From Streptomyces guryensis (lineage in GTDB: Bacteria > Actinomycetota > Actinomycetes > Streptomycetales > Streptomycetaceae): a stretch of DNA of 64,000 nucleotides. Position 1 is the first letter of the stretch; the number at the start of each line of letters is the position of its first letter. Below are positions 50,726 to 64,000 of the stretch, one piece after another. The notes beneath the pieces are model-generated. The model ran no database searches and was not told the DNA's origin. It was given only the letters and a program-made list of their open reading frames with translations. The stretch is taken from NCBI RefSeq assembly GCF_021261325.1, contig NZ_JAJSBI010000006.1, positions 310,001-374,000 of the forward strand. Reading direction: 5' to 3'. The position numbers were made by a program, and so were the translations under genes.

Positions 50726-52030
50726 TCAGCCAACCGCGTTGTCGACGCCCTTTTGGGCGTGGCCCCAGGCGGTGGAGGAGCTGGTGCCCTTGCGCTCGAC
50801 CTCGCCGAGGGCGTTGGTGATCTGCGTGGTCACGTCCTGGTCGTGCACGCCCAGCACCTGGACGGGAGAGGTCTCGGCCGCCTTGCCGAAGAGCTCGCCG
50901 ATCGGGGCGTTGCTGAAGTAGGGGTCCTTGACGTCCTTGACCCCCGCGATGGCGCCGAGGTTGGAGGGGAAGCCGCCCTGCTTCTTGAAGAGCTTTTCCT
51001 GCTGCGGCGCCGCCGTCAGCCACTTGACGAGGTCGTACGCCTGCTTCGCGTGCGACGAGCCCTTGGGGATGGCCAGGTAGGAGCCGCCCCAGTTGCCCGC
51101 GACACCGCCCGGGAGCGGGGCGACGTCCCACGTGCCCGTGGCCTTGGCGCCGGCCTGGCCCTTGATGTAGCCGAGCATCCAGGCCGGGCAGCCGATGGTG
51201 GCGAACGACCCGCTGCTGAACGCCTGGTTCCAGGCGGGGCTCCACTGGGCAAGCTTGGCGCTGAGGCCGTCCTTGGCGGCCTTGACCGAGGTGTCCCAGG
51301 CCGACTTGACGGCAGCGTTCTTGTCATAGATCAGCTTGCCGGAGGCGTCGTAGTAACGCTCCTTCTGCTGCCCGACGATCAGCTGGTAGAGGCTGCCCAC
51401 GCTGTCCATCCAGCGGCTCTTGGCGCCGGCCTTGGCCTGGTACTGCTCGCCCAGTTTCAGGTAGTCGTCCCAGGTGGCCCACTTCTTGGCCAGCTCGGCG
51501 CGGTCGGTGGGCAGCCCGGCCTTCTTGAACAGATCGCTGCGGTAACAGATCGCCTCCGGGCCGACGTCGGTGCCCAGGCCCATGACGCGGCCGTCGGAGG
51601 TCGTGGCCGCAGCCCACTTGGCCGCGGAGTAGTCGCTCTTGAGGCTCTTGGCGCCGAACGCGCTCAGGTCCTCGAACTTGTCGGACTGCTGCTGGGTGAC
51701 CGCGGCGATGCGGCCCACCTCGATGCCCTGGATGTCCGCCAGACCGCCGCCGCCGGACAGCCGGGTCTGCAGCGCGGGCCAGTAGTCGGCCTCGTTCTCG
51801 GTGCTGGACTCCTTGATGGTGACGTTCGGGTGGAGCCTCTCGTACTCCTTGTACAGGCCGGCTTCCTTGAAGCCGAAAGTGCCGAAGAGGCCGATGGTGA
51901 TCGTGACCTTGCCGTTCTTGTCGGCGGTCGATCCGGACGACCCGGATCCGCAGGCGGCGAGCAGAGCACCGGCGAGTGCGACCGCCCCGAGTCTGCGGGT
52001 GGCGCGGCGTGCGGCTCGGGAGATGGGCAT
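50726..52030 (-). CDS. Sugar-binding lipoprotein of an ABC importer, CebE-like
   Basis: 434 residues, ATG 52030 behind GGGAGG. Lipoprotein signal with lipobox LAAC (Cys27). The mature protein is a type I solute-binding protein: KVTITIGLFGTFGFKEAGLYKEYERLHPNVTIKES, and MGLGTDVGPEAICYRSDLFKKAGLP in the hinge region. The order binding protein, two permeases, GH1 enzyme matches cebEFG-bglC. A perfect LacI box (52099-52112) lies 69 bp upstream. With two GH16 laminarinases nearby, beta-1,3-linked oligosaccharides are a likely ligand. Confidence 0.92.
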   Translation of the reverse strand: MPISRAARRATRRLGAVALAGALLAACGSGSSGSTADKNGKVTITIGLFGTFGFKEAGLYKEYERLHPNVTIKESSTENEADYWPALQTRLSGGGGLADIQGIEVGRIAAVTQQQSDKFEDLSAFGAKSLKSDYSAAKWAAATTSDGRVMGLGTDVGPEAICYRSDLFKKAGLPTDRAELAKKWATWDDYLKLGEQYQAKAGAKSRWMDSVGSLYQLIVGQQKERYYDASGKLIYDKNAAVKSAWDTSVKAAKDGLSAKLAQWSPAWNQAFSSGSFATIGCPAWMLGYIKGQAGAKATGTWDVAPLPGGVAGNWGGSYLAIPKGSSHAKQAYDLVKWLTAAPQQEKLFKKQGGFPSNLGAIAGVKDVKDPYFSNAPIGELFGKAAETSPVQVLGVHDQDVTTQITNALGEVERKGTSSSTAWGHAQKGVDNAVG

Positions 52031-52085
52031 GGAAGCCTCCCATGGCTTCGGGACGGGACGCGAGGCGCATTGCAAGAGCGCGGAA

Positions 52086-52112
52086 TGAGAGCGCCGGATG
52101 AGAGCGCTCTCA
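52086..52112. promoter_or_regulatory. Perfect LacI operator plus an adjacent half-site before the binding-protein gene
   Basis: TGAGAGCGCTCTCA (52099-52112) is a perfect 14-bp palindrome. A half-site TGAGAGCGC starts 13 bp before it at 52086. Strongest box in the window, 69 bp upstream of the importer's first gene. Confidence 0.85.
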
Positions 52113-52454
52113 AGCTGTTTCCAGGAGGCTGCCGCAGCGGCCCTGGCTGCGTCAAGAGTTGAATGGGTAACGGATTGGATCCAGCCAACCCTTCGAAAGC
52201 CCACCGGGACACCCCTGACCAGGCGAGCTGGACTTCACGACGGTCTGCCGTGGGGCCCTGAGGCGTCGACCTCGACGTCTGCGCCCATGTCGGCCCATGT
52301 CGGCCCGGATCTGGCCGGGCTCCGGTCTGGCGCAAACCAGGCAGGTCTGACAGCGGAAGTCGAAGATCTGGGCGGATCTTGTTGTCTCAGTGGAGCAGTG
52401 GAGCAGCTTCGGCGTCTGCCTCGCAGGCCCGACGAGGAGTTGGGTGCGGATTTC

Positions 52455-52468
52455 AGGGAGCGCTCTCA
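52455..52468. promoter_or_regulatory. LacI operator, second orphan copy
   Basis: AGGGAGCGCTCTCA, 12 of 14 matches. It sits upstream of a broken SDR gene and ~425 bp from the binding-protein start. The stretch 52113-52490 shows no other recognisable element. Confidence 0.6.
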
Positions 52469-52490
52469 GGAGGGGGAGACAGACTCAGCT

Positions 52491-52853
52491 GTCTGGGCCG
52501 GCTACGAGCGGCTCAACGCCGGGGCGTGGGAGGAATGGAACGCCCCCCTGTGGGAGCAGCCGCTGGAACTTTTCGACGCCATGTTCACCCACGGGGTACG
52601 GGCTCACTACGTCACGACGGTGCTGTGCGCGCCGCTGCTCATACGCACTCCCGACAGCATGGTGGTGACCGTCTCCTTGGCCGTGCCGCCGTGCCAGAGG
52701 GCGAGCAGCACGTCTTCGGCGCCGCCTACGGCATGGCCAAAGCCGCCGACGACCGACTGGACCTCGCCACAGCCGAGCAGCTACGACCGCATGACGTCAC
52801 ATCGGTGGCCCTCCACCCCGGGCTGGTACACACCGAGGGGGTGATGCAGTTCA
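52491..52853 (+). pseudogene. Truncated, frameshifted short-chain dehydrogenase/reductase
   Basis: The first frame gives WAGYERLNAGAWEEWNAPLW through RAHYVTTVLCAPLLIRTPDS and VVTVSLAVP. After a shift near 52690 the second frame gives FGAAYGMAKAADDRLDLATAE and HDVTSVALHPGLVHTEGVMQF. The SDR catalytic YxxxK is in YGMAK. The N-terminal TGxxxGIG cofactor region and the C-terminus are missing. Confidence 0.8.
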
Positions 52854-52862
52854 GTCGGGCAC

Positions 52863-53340
52863 GTGTTGGTGGACGGACACCGTGTGGTGACGGGGACCAC
52901 CATCGGGGAGTGCGGCAAGACGACGAAGGGCGGACTGCACGCCTTCACCTACAAGGCCGGTGACGCCAAGCCCGCCGGGCCCGCCGCTCCGGCGGCGGCC
53001 AGCTGCTCGGTGTACATCTCGGACGTCTCGTTCCACGGGGCCGGCGCCGGGGCGTGGTTCCAGTGGGAGACCTCGCAGGCGTGCAGCGGCTCGTTCGGCT
53101 CACAGAAGCGGGCAGACACAGATGTGGCGCAGCTCCTGGAGCGGACCGCGCGGCTACAACAACTGGCACGGCACGGGACTGACCTCGAACAGCTTCATCG
53201 ACTACGGACGGTCGACGGACTGCAACGACGGGGGCGGCACCTACTCCTACTACCCTGTGATGCAGGGCTACGCCAGCGGGATCGGCTGGGGCCCCAAGAC
53301 CCGCTCCGACAACGATCTGCGCAAAGGATGCGGGACCAGG
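52863..53340 (+). pseudogene. Remnant of a secreted Cys/aromatic-rich protein
   Basis: The first frame reads CSVYISDVSFHGAGAGAWFQ and TSQACSGSFGSQKRADTD; a shift near 53125 moves the continuation (GYNNWHGTGLTSNSFIDYGR, then SYYPVMQGYASGIGWGPK) to another frame. Gly/Tyr/Trp content and paired cysteines suggest an exported protein, but I do not recognise it. Its start is not clear. Confidence 0.55.
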
Positions 53341-53364
53341 TCTCCGAATCCGCAGGAGAGACGC

Positions 53365-53532
53365 ATGGTCGAACAACCCCCCACTCGGTACTCGCCTGAA
53401 GGTACGCCCCTGGGGCGTGGCGCGAAGGACATCAGCTTCACCACCAGCTACTCCACTGAGACCCCACGGGCCCGCAAGCTGCGGTGGCTGATCAGGGACG
53501 TGCTTCGTTGGCCGGTGAAGAACAGCAGGTGA
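53365..53532 (+). CDS. Possible small protein, 55 aa
   Basis: ATG 53365 has AGGAGA five bases upstream and ends at TGA 53530. The basic C-terminal half (RARKLRWLIRDVLRWPVKNSR) is not recognised. It is in frame with the second half of the preceding remnant, so it may be only read-through sequence. Confidence 0.3.
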   Translation: MVEQPPTRYSPEGTPLGRGAKDISFTTSYSTETPRARKLRWLIRDVLRWPVKNSR

Positions 53533-53756
53533 ACCACTGTCTGCGAGCGCCGAACGTGACTGGGCCCGCTCCGCCGGAACACCACGTGGGGAGGGCCCAC
53601 TCCCGTCGGGAGAGGTTCGTCGGCTCCGGTAGCAGCGGAGAAGGCCACGAGGCGCAAGGGGGAGCACAGGCGTCCAGAGCGATCGTCGTACGGCTCGATG
53701 CGCTCGCCCATGGCCCTCATTCGCCCCCGGTGGATTCCTGCCGGGGCCGAGTGGGC

Positions 53757-54242
53757 TCAGCGGTTGACTTCGAGGTTCGTCAGGACGAGCAGGACGCGCA
53801 GGAGTCCGGTCGCACGGGCGGGGTCGCTGCGGAGTTTGGTGAGGATCCGCCAGTTCTTGAGGTGGGTGAAGCCGTGTTCGACGGGGGCGCGTCCGGCGGC
53901 CGGCACACGGTTCGCCTCCTTCTGTCCGGCGGTCGGCTTGCGGTAGCGGGTGGCCTTGAAGCCGGCGACGATGCCCAGGTCGTCGGGGGCGTCGGGCTTG
54001 TCCACGCCGAGGAAGCCCAGGTCGGCGAGCGCGCCGAGACCGGCCGCCTCCAGGTGTTCGACGAGATGGTCGTGGCGGGCGACGGTGGCGTCGTGGGTGC
54101 GGCCGGGCCGGGCGGCGCAGATCCGGATCAGCCATCCCTTGTCGTCGGTCAGGGCGAGGAAGTGCAGGCCGTGGCGGTGGTGCTTGCGACAAGGGACACG
54201 GTGTCCCCGCAGTGCTCTTTGTTCTTCTTCGCACAAGCTCAA
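53757..54242 (-). pseudogene. C-terminal fragment of an IS5-type DDE transposase
   Basis: The minus-strand frame contains GLHFLALTDDKGWLIRICAA, then GRTHDATVARHDHLVEHLEA, LGALADLGFLGVDKP and VEHGFTHLKNWRILTKLR. This is the DDE-4/IS5 pattern: second Asp in the GLGALADLGF region, final Glu in VEHGF. The first ~100 residues of a complete transposase, including the first Asp, are missing, and no terminal inverted repeats were found. Region 53533-53756 holds nothing else I can assign. Confidence 0.75.
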
Positions 54243-54263
54243 CGAGCCCTGGGGACACCCCCG

Positions 54264-54503
54264 TTACGGAGCATCCAGGTCGGCGATCTCGTCCGGGTCG
54301 GAGCCGAAGCGCCCGTGCTCGGGCCGCGCGCTCGCAGGCGACACGTACTTCGGCAGTGAAGGCAGCTGAACCTCCTGCTGGACCCGTTCGACGAGTCGAA
54401 GCCCGGCGGGTCGGAGCAAGTCACCGACTTCGGTGTCGGTCAGAATCACGGCAGCACAGTAACCCCAGGTCATACCGCCCACACCGGATATTTCTTGTTC
54501 CAC
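54264..54503 (-). CDS. Possible hypothetical protein, 79 aa
   Basis: An open frame from ATG 54503 (or ATG 54473) encoding a soluble leucine- and proline-rich sequence (LTDTEVGDLLRPAGLRLVERVQ). No family is recognised and there is no clear ribosome site. It lies between the transposase fragment and the esterase gene and may not be real. Confidence 0.28.
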   Translation of the reverse strand: MEQEISGVGGMTWGYCAAVILTDTEVGDLLRPAGLRLVERVQQEVQLPSLPKYVSPASARPEHGRFGSDPDEIADLDAP

Positions 54504-54611
54504 GAGCCCAGGCGGCTACGACCCGCTGGTCACGAGTTCCCCCGAAACGAGCCGCACCCATCGAGGTCTGCGGGGCCAGGCCCGCGTGGTGCCGTGCCTG
54601 GCCCCGGTGGG

Positions 54612-56006
<1,395 letters not shown>

Positions 56007-57989
56007 TCAGACGGCGGTGATGGTCCACTCGTTGTTGGTGCTGGAGTTCGGCGTCCACAGCACCGTGGTCGAGCCGACCGTGGTGCTGCCGCTGCCGTCG
56101 AGGGCGGTGCCGGTGCCCCGGTTGACGATCTGGTAGCGGCTGTCGCCGAGGCTGGTGAGCGACCACTGCTGGTTGTTGCCGCCGTTCCAGGTCTCCTGCC
56201 GGGCCGGAGCGCCGTTCGCGGAGTTGCCCCAGCTGTCGGCGGCCATGCCGTTGGTGCGGTTCATGATGCGGTGGTAGCCGTTGCCCAGGTCGATCAGCTG
56301 CCACTGCAGGTTGGTGCTGCCGTCGTAGTTCCACTGCTTGAGGTTGGAGCCGGCGGCGACGTTGCCTCCGCTGTCGAGCACCAGTCCGCTGGTCGCGTTG
56401 GCGATCTTCACCCAGGTCGTGGAGCCGCCCGGTGCGCCCAGGACGGGGATCTCCCCGGAGAAGGTCAGCTTGACCGTGTACGCCAGGGCGCTGAACGGCG
56501 GGTTCGACGAGGGCATGGCCAGGTGCAGGCCGGAGGCGTCCTGGGTCGGCGCGGGCAGGTCGACGTAGGTGCCCGCGGCGTTGTTGAGCAGTTGGGCGCC
56601 GGTCAGGCTGCCGAGGTTGATCTGGTTCGAGTTCAGGGTGGTGATGGTCATCGTCCCGCCCTGCCAGCCCAGCGCGGTGGCATAGAGGACCTTGTTGTCC
56701 TGGGTGCGGGTGAACCGGATGTCCTGCGGTTTGCCGGCCACCGGTCCGCTGAAGGAGCCCCCGCCCATCTTGGTGGGGCCCTCGCCGTAACTGGTCCAGG
56801 AGCGGGTGCCGTAGACGGCCTCCCCGAAACGGCCGAGCCAGTCGCCCATCGCGAGCAGGATGGTCTGCTGCCCGGAGGGAATGGTGCCGTCGGCCATGGG
56901 GGCGATGTTCAGCAGCATGGTGCCGCCCTTGCTGACCCGGTCGACCAGCGAGTGCAGCAGTGCCTGCGTCGAGTAGTAGCCGATGCCGACCGTGTAGCAC
57001 CAGCTGGAGGAGGAGATGCTGTCGTCGGTCAGCCAGTACGGAGTGAGCAGCCCGGCCGGGCCGCCGCGCTCGAAGTCGTAGACCTCGCCCTTGTTGTCGA
57101 GGCCGTCCTTGTAGGTCGCGACGACGTCCTTGTTCCAGGCGACGGCGCGGTTGTAGTAGTACGCGAGGAACTGGAGCCGGTCCGATTCCTGCACCAGGTT
57201 GAGGTCGAAGTCCTGCCAGAGCAGGTCGGGTTGGTAGCCGTCGACGACCTCGACCAGCTTGTCGTACCAGAGTTGGTTCTCGGCGGCCGAACCCTGCTGG
57301 CCGAAGAGGATGCGCAGGGCCGGGTCGGACTGGTTCGGCACGTGGTCGTAGAAGCCGTTGAAGTGGTAGGCGTGGTGGAGGGAGGCCATGAACTTCAGGC
57401 CCTGCCCGCGGATGGCTTGCGCGTGCAGCCCGACGAGGTCGAGCCTCGGGCCGTGCCGGACCGAGTTCCATGGGTTGGCGCGGCTGTTCCACATGGAGAA
57501 GCCGTCGTGGTGCTCGGCGACCGGGCCGGCGAATCTGGCGCCCGCGGACTTGAACAGCCGGGCCCAGGCGTCCGGGTCCCAATTACCGCCCTGGGAAGCC
57601 AATTTGGGGGCGAACTGCACGAAGTTGCCTGCCTTGTCGCGGGCTCCGTCGATGAAGTTGTTGTACGGCCATACCGAGGGGTCGCCATAGGTGGCGATGT
57701 GATGCTTGTTCTCGTTCGAGCCGCCGATGTACATGTTGCGCGGATACCACTCGTTGCCGAACGCCGGGACGCTGAAGACGCCCCAGTGGTAGTAGATGCC
57801 GAACTTGGCGTCCTGGAACCAGGCCGGGGCCGGGGGGTGCTGGTCGACGGAGGACCAGCTCGCGGTGTAGCTCGACGGGCCATCGGTCGCGGCGGCCTCG
57901 GGGGCGAACCGCAGCAGGCCGAAGGCCGTGGCCGCGCCGGTCGCTGCCAGCAGTCTGCGCCGGCTGATCGGGAGGGGGGACGAAGTCAT
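56007..57989 (-). CDS. Secreted GH29 alpha-L-fucosidase with C-terminal ricin-type module
   Basis: 660 residues, ATG 57989 with AGAGG upstream. Tat signal ISRRRLLAATGAATAFGLL. GH29 motifs: WFQDAKFGIYYHWGVFSVPAFGNEWYPRNMY (as two adjoining segments), AEHHDGFSMWNS, the nucleophile region YQPDLLWQDFDLN and MLLNIAPMADG. After ~residue 515 a ricin-like trefoil has LQWQLIDLGNGYHRIMN, QQWSLTSLGDSRYQIVN and LDGSGS repeats. It would remove terminal fucose, for example from fucosylated arabinogalactan. 52 bp after the GH59 gene. Confidence 0.9.
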   Translation of the reverse strand: MTSSPLPISRRRLLAATGAATAFGLLRFAPEAAATDGPSSYTASWSSVDQHPPAPAWFQDAKFGIYYHWGVFSVPAFGNEWYPRNMYIGGSNENKHHIATYGDPSVWPYNNFIDGARDKAGNFVQFAPKLASQGGNWDPDAWARLFKSAGARFAGPVAEHHDGFSMWNSRANPWNSVRHGPRLDLVGLHAQAIRGQGLKFMASLHHAYHFNGFYDHVPNQSDPALRILFGQQGSAAENQLWYDKLVEVVDGYQPDLLWQDFDLNLVQESDRLQFLAYYYNRAVAWNKDVVATYKDGLDNKGEVYDFERGGPAGLLTPYWLTDDSISSSSWCYTVGIGYYSTQALLHSLVDRVSKGGTMLLNIAPMADGTIPSGQQTILLAMGDWLGRFGEAVYGTRSWTSYGEGPTKMGGGSFSGPVAGKPQDIRFTRTQDNKVLYATALGWQGGTMTITTLNSNQINLGSLTGAQLLNNAAGTYVDLPAPTQDASGLHLAMPSSNPPFSALAYTVKLTFSGEIPVLGAPGGSTTWVKIANATSGLVLDSGGNVAAGSNLKQWNYDGSTNLQWQLIDLGNGYHRIMNRTNGMAADSWGNSANGAPARQETWNGGNNQQWSLTSLGDSRYQIVNRGTGTALDGSGSTTVGSTTVLWTPNSSTNNEWTITAV

Positions 57990-58041
57990 GCGGAGCCTCT
58001 CAGCGTCATTGACGGGGTGGGTGGTCTCGGCCGTCACCGGA

Positions 58042-62335
<4,294 letters not shown>

Positions 62336-62436
62336 CCGATCCTCCTGCGATGGGGCGCCGCAGCGCTGCGGCGCGGCGACATGCCGGGGCGGCGTCGGGA
62401 TGCCGCCCCGGAGTCGAGCGCGGGTGCCTCACCGGG

Positions 62437-63972
62437 TCAGTTCAGCGTCCATTGCTGATTGCTCTGGCCGTTGCAGGTCCACAGCTGCGCGGGGGTGCCG
62501 TTGGCGGTGGCGGCGCCCGTCACGTCCAGGCACAGTCCGGAGGGGGCGCTGGTGATGGTGCCGTTGGCGTTCAGCGTCCACTGCTGGTTGCTCTGGCCGT
62601 TGCAGGTCCAGGTGATGACCTTGGTGCCGGGGCTGGTGCCCTGCCCGGAGGCGTCCAGGCACAGGCGGTTGCCGCCCAGGGAGACGGTCAGCTCGTGGGA
62701 GATGCTCTGGGACCAGGTCTGGTTCGCCGCTCCGGTGCAGTCGCGGATCTGTGTCTGCGTGCCCGGTGTCGTGGACCCACCCGGCACCTCAAGGCACCTG
62801 CCCGCACCCACCGCGTGCAGCGCACCCGTCGTGCCACCGCCGCCGCTTCCCGCCCCGTAGCCGGCGGCGGTGATGCTGGTCTGGACGGCGTTCTCGGTGG
62901 CGTCGGAGGGGTAGCCCGCGGTCATCGCGCCTTCGAAGAACTCGCCCACGCCATTGGGACTGTTGTCGCCGCCGGTGCCGAGCAGGACGGAACTGTCCAC
63001 CTTCATCGGCGAGTAGCCGTTCGGCAGGGGGCCGGAGAAGGTGGTGGTCAGCCCGCCCGCGGCACCGTTGCCGTACTTGAGAGTGAAGTTGCTTGTGCCG
63101 TTGTTCTTCAGCCACGCGCTGACGAACGGGGAGTGCACGCCAGGGTTGTTCGGGTCCTTGTTGGAGCCGGTGTTGGTGTGGAACATGCCGTTCTCCAGGT
63201 CGGCCTCGACCCACGGGCCGCTGCCGGTGCAGCCGTTGAACCAGCAGGCGTTGCCCCAGTAGATGGCGTTCATGGTGGCGTTGCCGGTGTCGGTGTGGGA
63301 GTTCTCACCGCTGCCGTAGTCGAAGCAGCACCACTGGTTCGTGTAGTTCGACGACGTCACCATGTAGATGCCTTCCGGCTGAGAACCGGTGGCCACGCCG
63401 CTCGCGTGGTCGATCCGGTAGCCGACACCGGGAGTGACCTTGACGCCGAAGACCTGGTGGCCGGCCGCGGTCACCGGCAGGGCCATGGCGTCCGCTCCGA
63501 CGTCGGCCCCGTTGGGACCGGGACCCTTCCAGTAGCCGCCCCATGAGATCGGCAGGTCGTTGTGCCTGGTGGTCTGGTCGTAGATCTTCGTGATCGTGCA
63601 CGACGTGCCCGCGCAGAACGACACCTGGGAGGCGGCGTCGGCGTACCCGCCCGCTGCGAGCACCCCGATGTCGCGGTAGCCGTGGTCGGAGGACCGCTGG
63701 ATCTGGTACAGCGGCCCGTTGTACGCCGCGAAGAGCGCCCTGGTCGTCGAGTGGGCCGTCACACACGGCGTTCCGCCCGCGGCATAGATGTCGCACGGAA
63801 GCGACGTGTCGGCCGTGGAGGCGTTCGCCGCCGGGTGGACCGCGGCGGGCGGGCCGGTCCGCGGGGGTGTGGCGAAAGCCGGTGAGCCCAACGCGGCCAG
63901 GGCCATCGCCAGGGCGATCAGGAGCACGGCCGGGAATCGCCTTCCTCGGCGATCGCTTGCTGATCCGGGCAA
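62437..63972 (-). CDS. Secreted GH54-like alpha-L-arabinofuranosidase with CBM13
   Basis: 511 residues. The start is TTG 63972, supported by GAGGAGG six bases upstream. Signal peptide AVLLIALAMALAALGSPAFA. The catalytic domain follows fungal AbfB: LPCDIYAAGGTPCVTAHSTTRALF, ITKIYDQTTRHNDL, the vicinal cysteines in QWCCFDYGSGENSHTDTG and EFFEGAMTAGYPSD. The usual GH54 partner CBM42 is replaced by a ricin trefoil (~385-511). First gene of the five-enzyme operon; its promoter must lie beyond the right edge. Confidence 0.9.
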   Translation of the reverse strand: MPGSASDRRGRRFPAVLLIALAMALAALGSPAFATPPRTGPPAAVHPAANASTADTSLPCDIYAAGGTPCVTAHSTTRALFAAYNGPLYQIQRSSDHGYRDIGVLAAGGYADAASQVSFCAGTSCTITKIYDQTTRHNDLPISWGGYWKGPGPNGADVGADAMALPVTAAGHQVFGVKVTPGVGYRIDHASGVATGSQPEGIYMVTSSNYTNQWCCFDYGSGENSHTDTGNATMNAIYWGNACWFNGCTGSGPWVEADLENGMFHTNTGSNKDPNNPGVHSPFVSAWLKNNGTSNFTLKYGNGAAGGLTTTFSGPLPNGYSPMKVDSSVLLGTGGDNSPNGVGEFFEGAMTAGYPSDATENAVQTSITAAGYGAGSGGGGTTGALHAVGAGRCLEVPGGSTTPGTQTQIRDCTGAANQTWSQSISHELTVSLGGNRLCLDASGQGTSPGTKVITWTCNGQSNQQWTLNANGTITSAPSGLCLDVTGAATANGTPAQLWTCNGQSNQQWTLN

Positions 63973-64000
63973 GGTGACCTCCTCTGTGGCGCTGCCGCTG

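Noticed and set aside
53757..54242. Intact insertion sequence
   Set aside because: The transposase lacks its N-terminal third and the first catalytic Asp, and no terminal inverted repeats were seen.
58000..58020. LacI box before the fucosidase gene (GGAGCCTCTCA)
   Set aside because: It lacks the central GCGC and symmetry, so it does not meet the standard of the other seven boxes.

Overview
The window is high-GC DNA typical of Streptomyces. GTG and TTG starts with good Shine-Dalgarno sequences are common, secreted enzymes carry Tat or Sec signals, and several genes are typical of the genus (a DUF4865 operon, DUF1365, a PucR regulator, ceb-like sugar transport). No tRNA, rRNA, CRISPR array, replication origin or polyketide/peptide synthase gene was seen. 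The 5' end of the first gene lies outside the left edge, and the promoter of the last operon lies outside the right edge.

From 0 to 25 kb the region is mostly ordinary chromosomal genes: an AAA ATPase, a membrane hydrolase, a DeoR regulator, a PLP enzyme, an anti-sigma-type ATPase and an ABC exporter. A TetR-led five-gene operon follows (cupin, DUF4865, phosphotriesterase-like, tautomerase). Then come a ketol-acid reductoisomerase that looks plant-type with a divergent IlvY-like LysR regulator, a pseudouridine catabolic pair plus an RpiB-like isomerase, a pseudogene island (tyrosine-recombinase tail and frameshifted AraD), LLM and HAD genes, and a divergent MFS/DeoR pair.

From 25.4 to 36.1 kb lies a catabolic cluster. 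It holds two GMC oxidoreductases, a PucR regulator, a histidinol-dehydrogenase-like enzyme, an APC permease, a ThuA-like protein and a ThDP-dependent enzyme. Its substrate is unknown. Two inverted repeats sharing a TGCAC/GTGCA core lie in its two divergent promoter regions. From 36.7 to 38.3 kb are frameshifted remains of an FAD oxidoreductase and a DUF1365 gene.

From 38.3 to 52.5 kb is a beta-glucan utilisation locus: two GH16 endo-beta-1,3-glucanases, a Tat-exported protein of unassigned family, a ceb-like ABC importer, a GH1 beta-glucosidase and a CebR-like LacI repressor. Seven 14-bp palindromes close to TGAGAGCGCTCTCA are scattered through it. Downstream of each glucanase lies an ECF-sigma-like protein with a zinc finger. 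One of these continues into a transmembrane helix and an extracytoplasmic CBM2, giving a one-piece candidate polysaccharide sensor, which is the most unusual item in the window. Degenerate genes (SDR, secreted protein, IS5-type transposase fragment) flank the locus on the right.

From 54.6 kb to the right edge, five secreted hydrolases lie on the minus strand in what looks like one operon: a GH54-like arabinofuranosidase, a GH39-like enzyme, a GH59 enzyme, a GH29 fucosidase and a CE1-type esterase. Each ends in a ricin-type/CBM13 module. Together they look like a kit for decorated plant arabinogalactan or pectic side chains.
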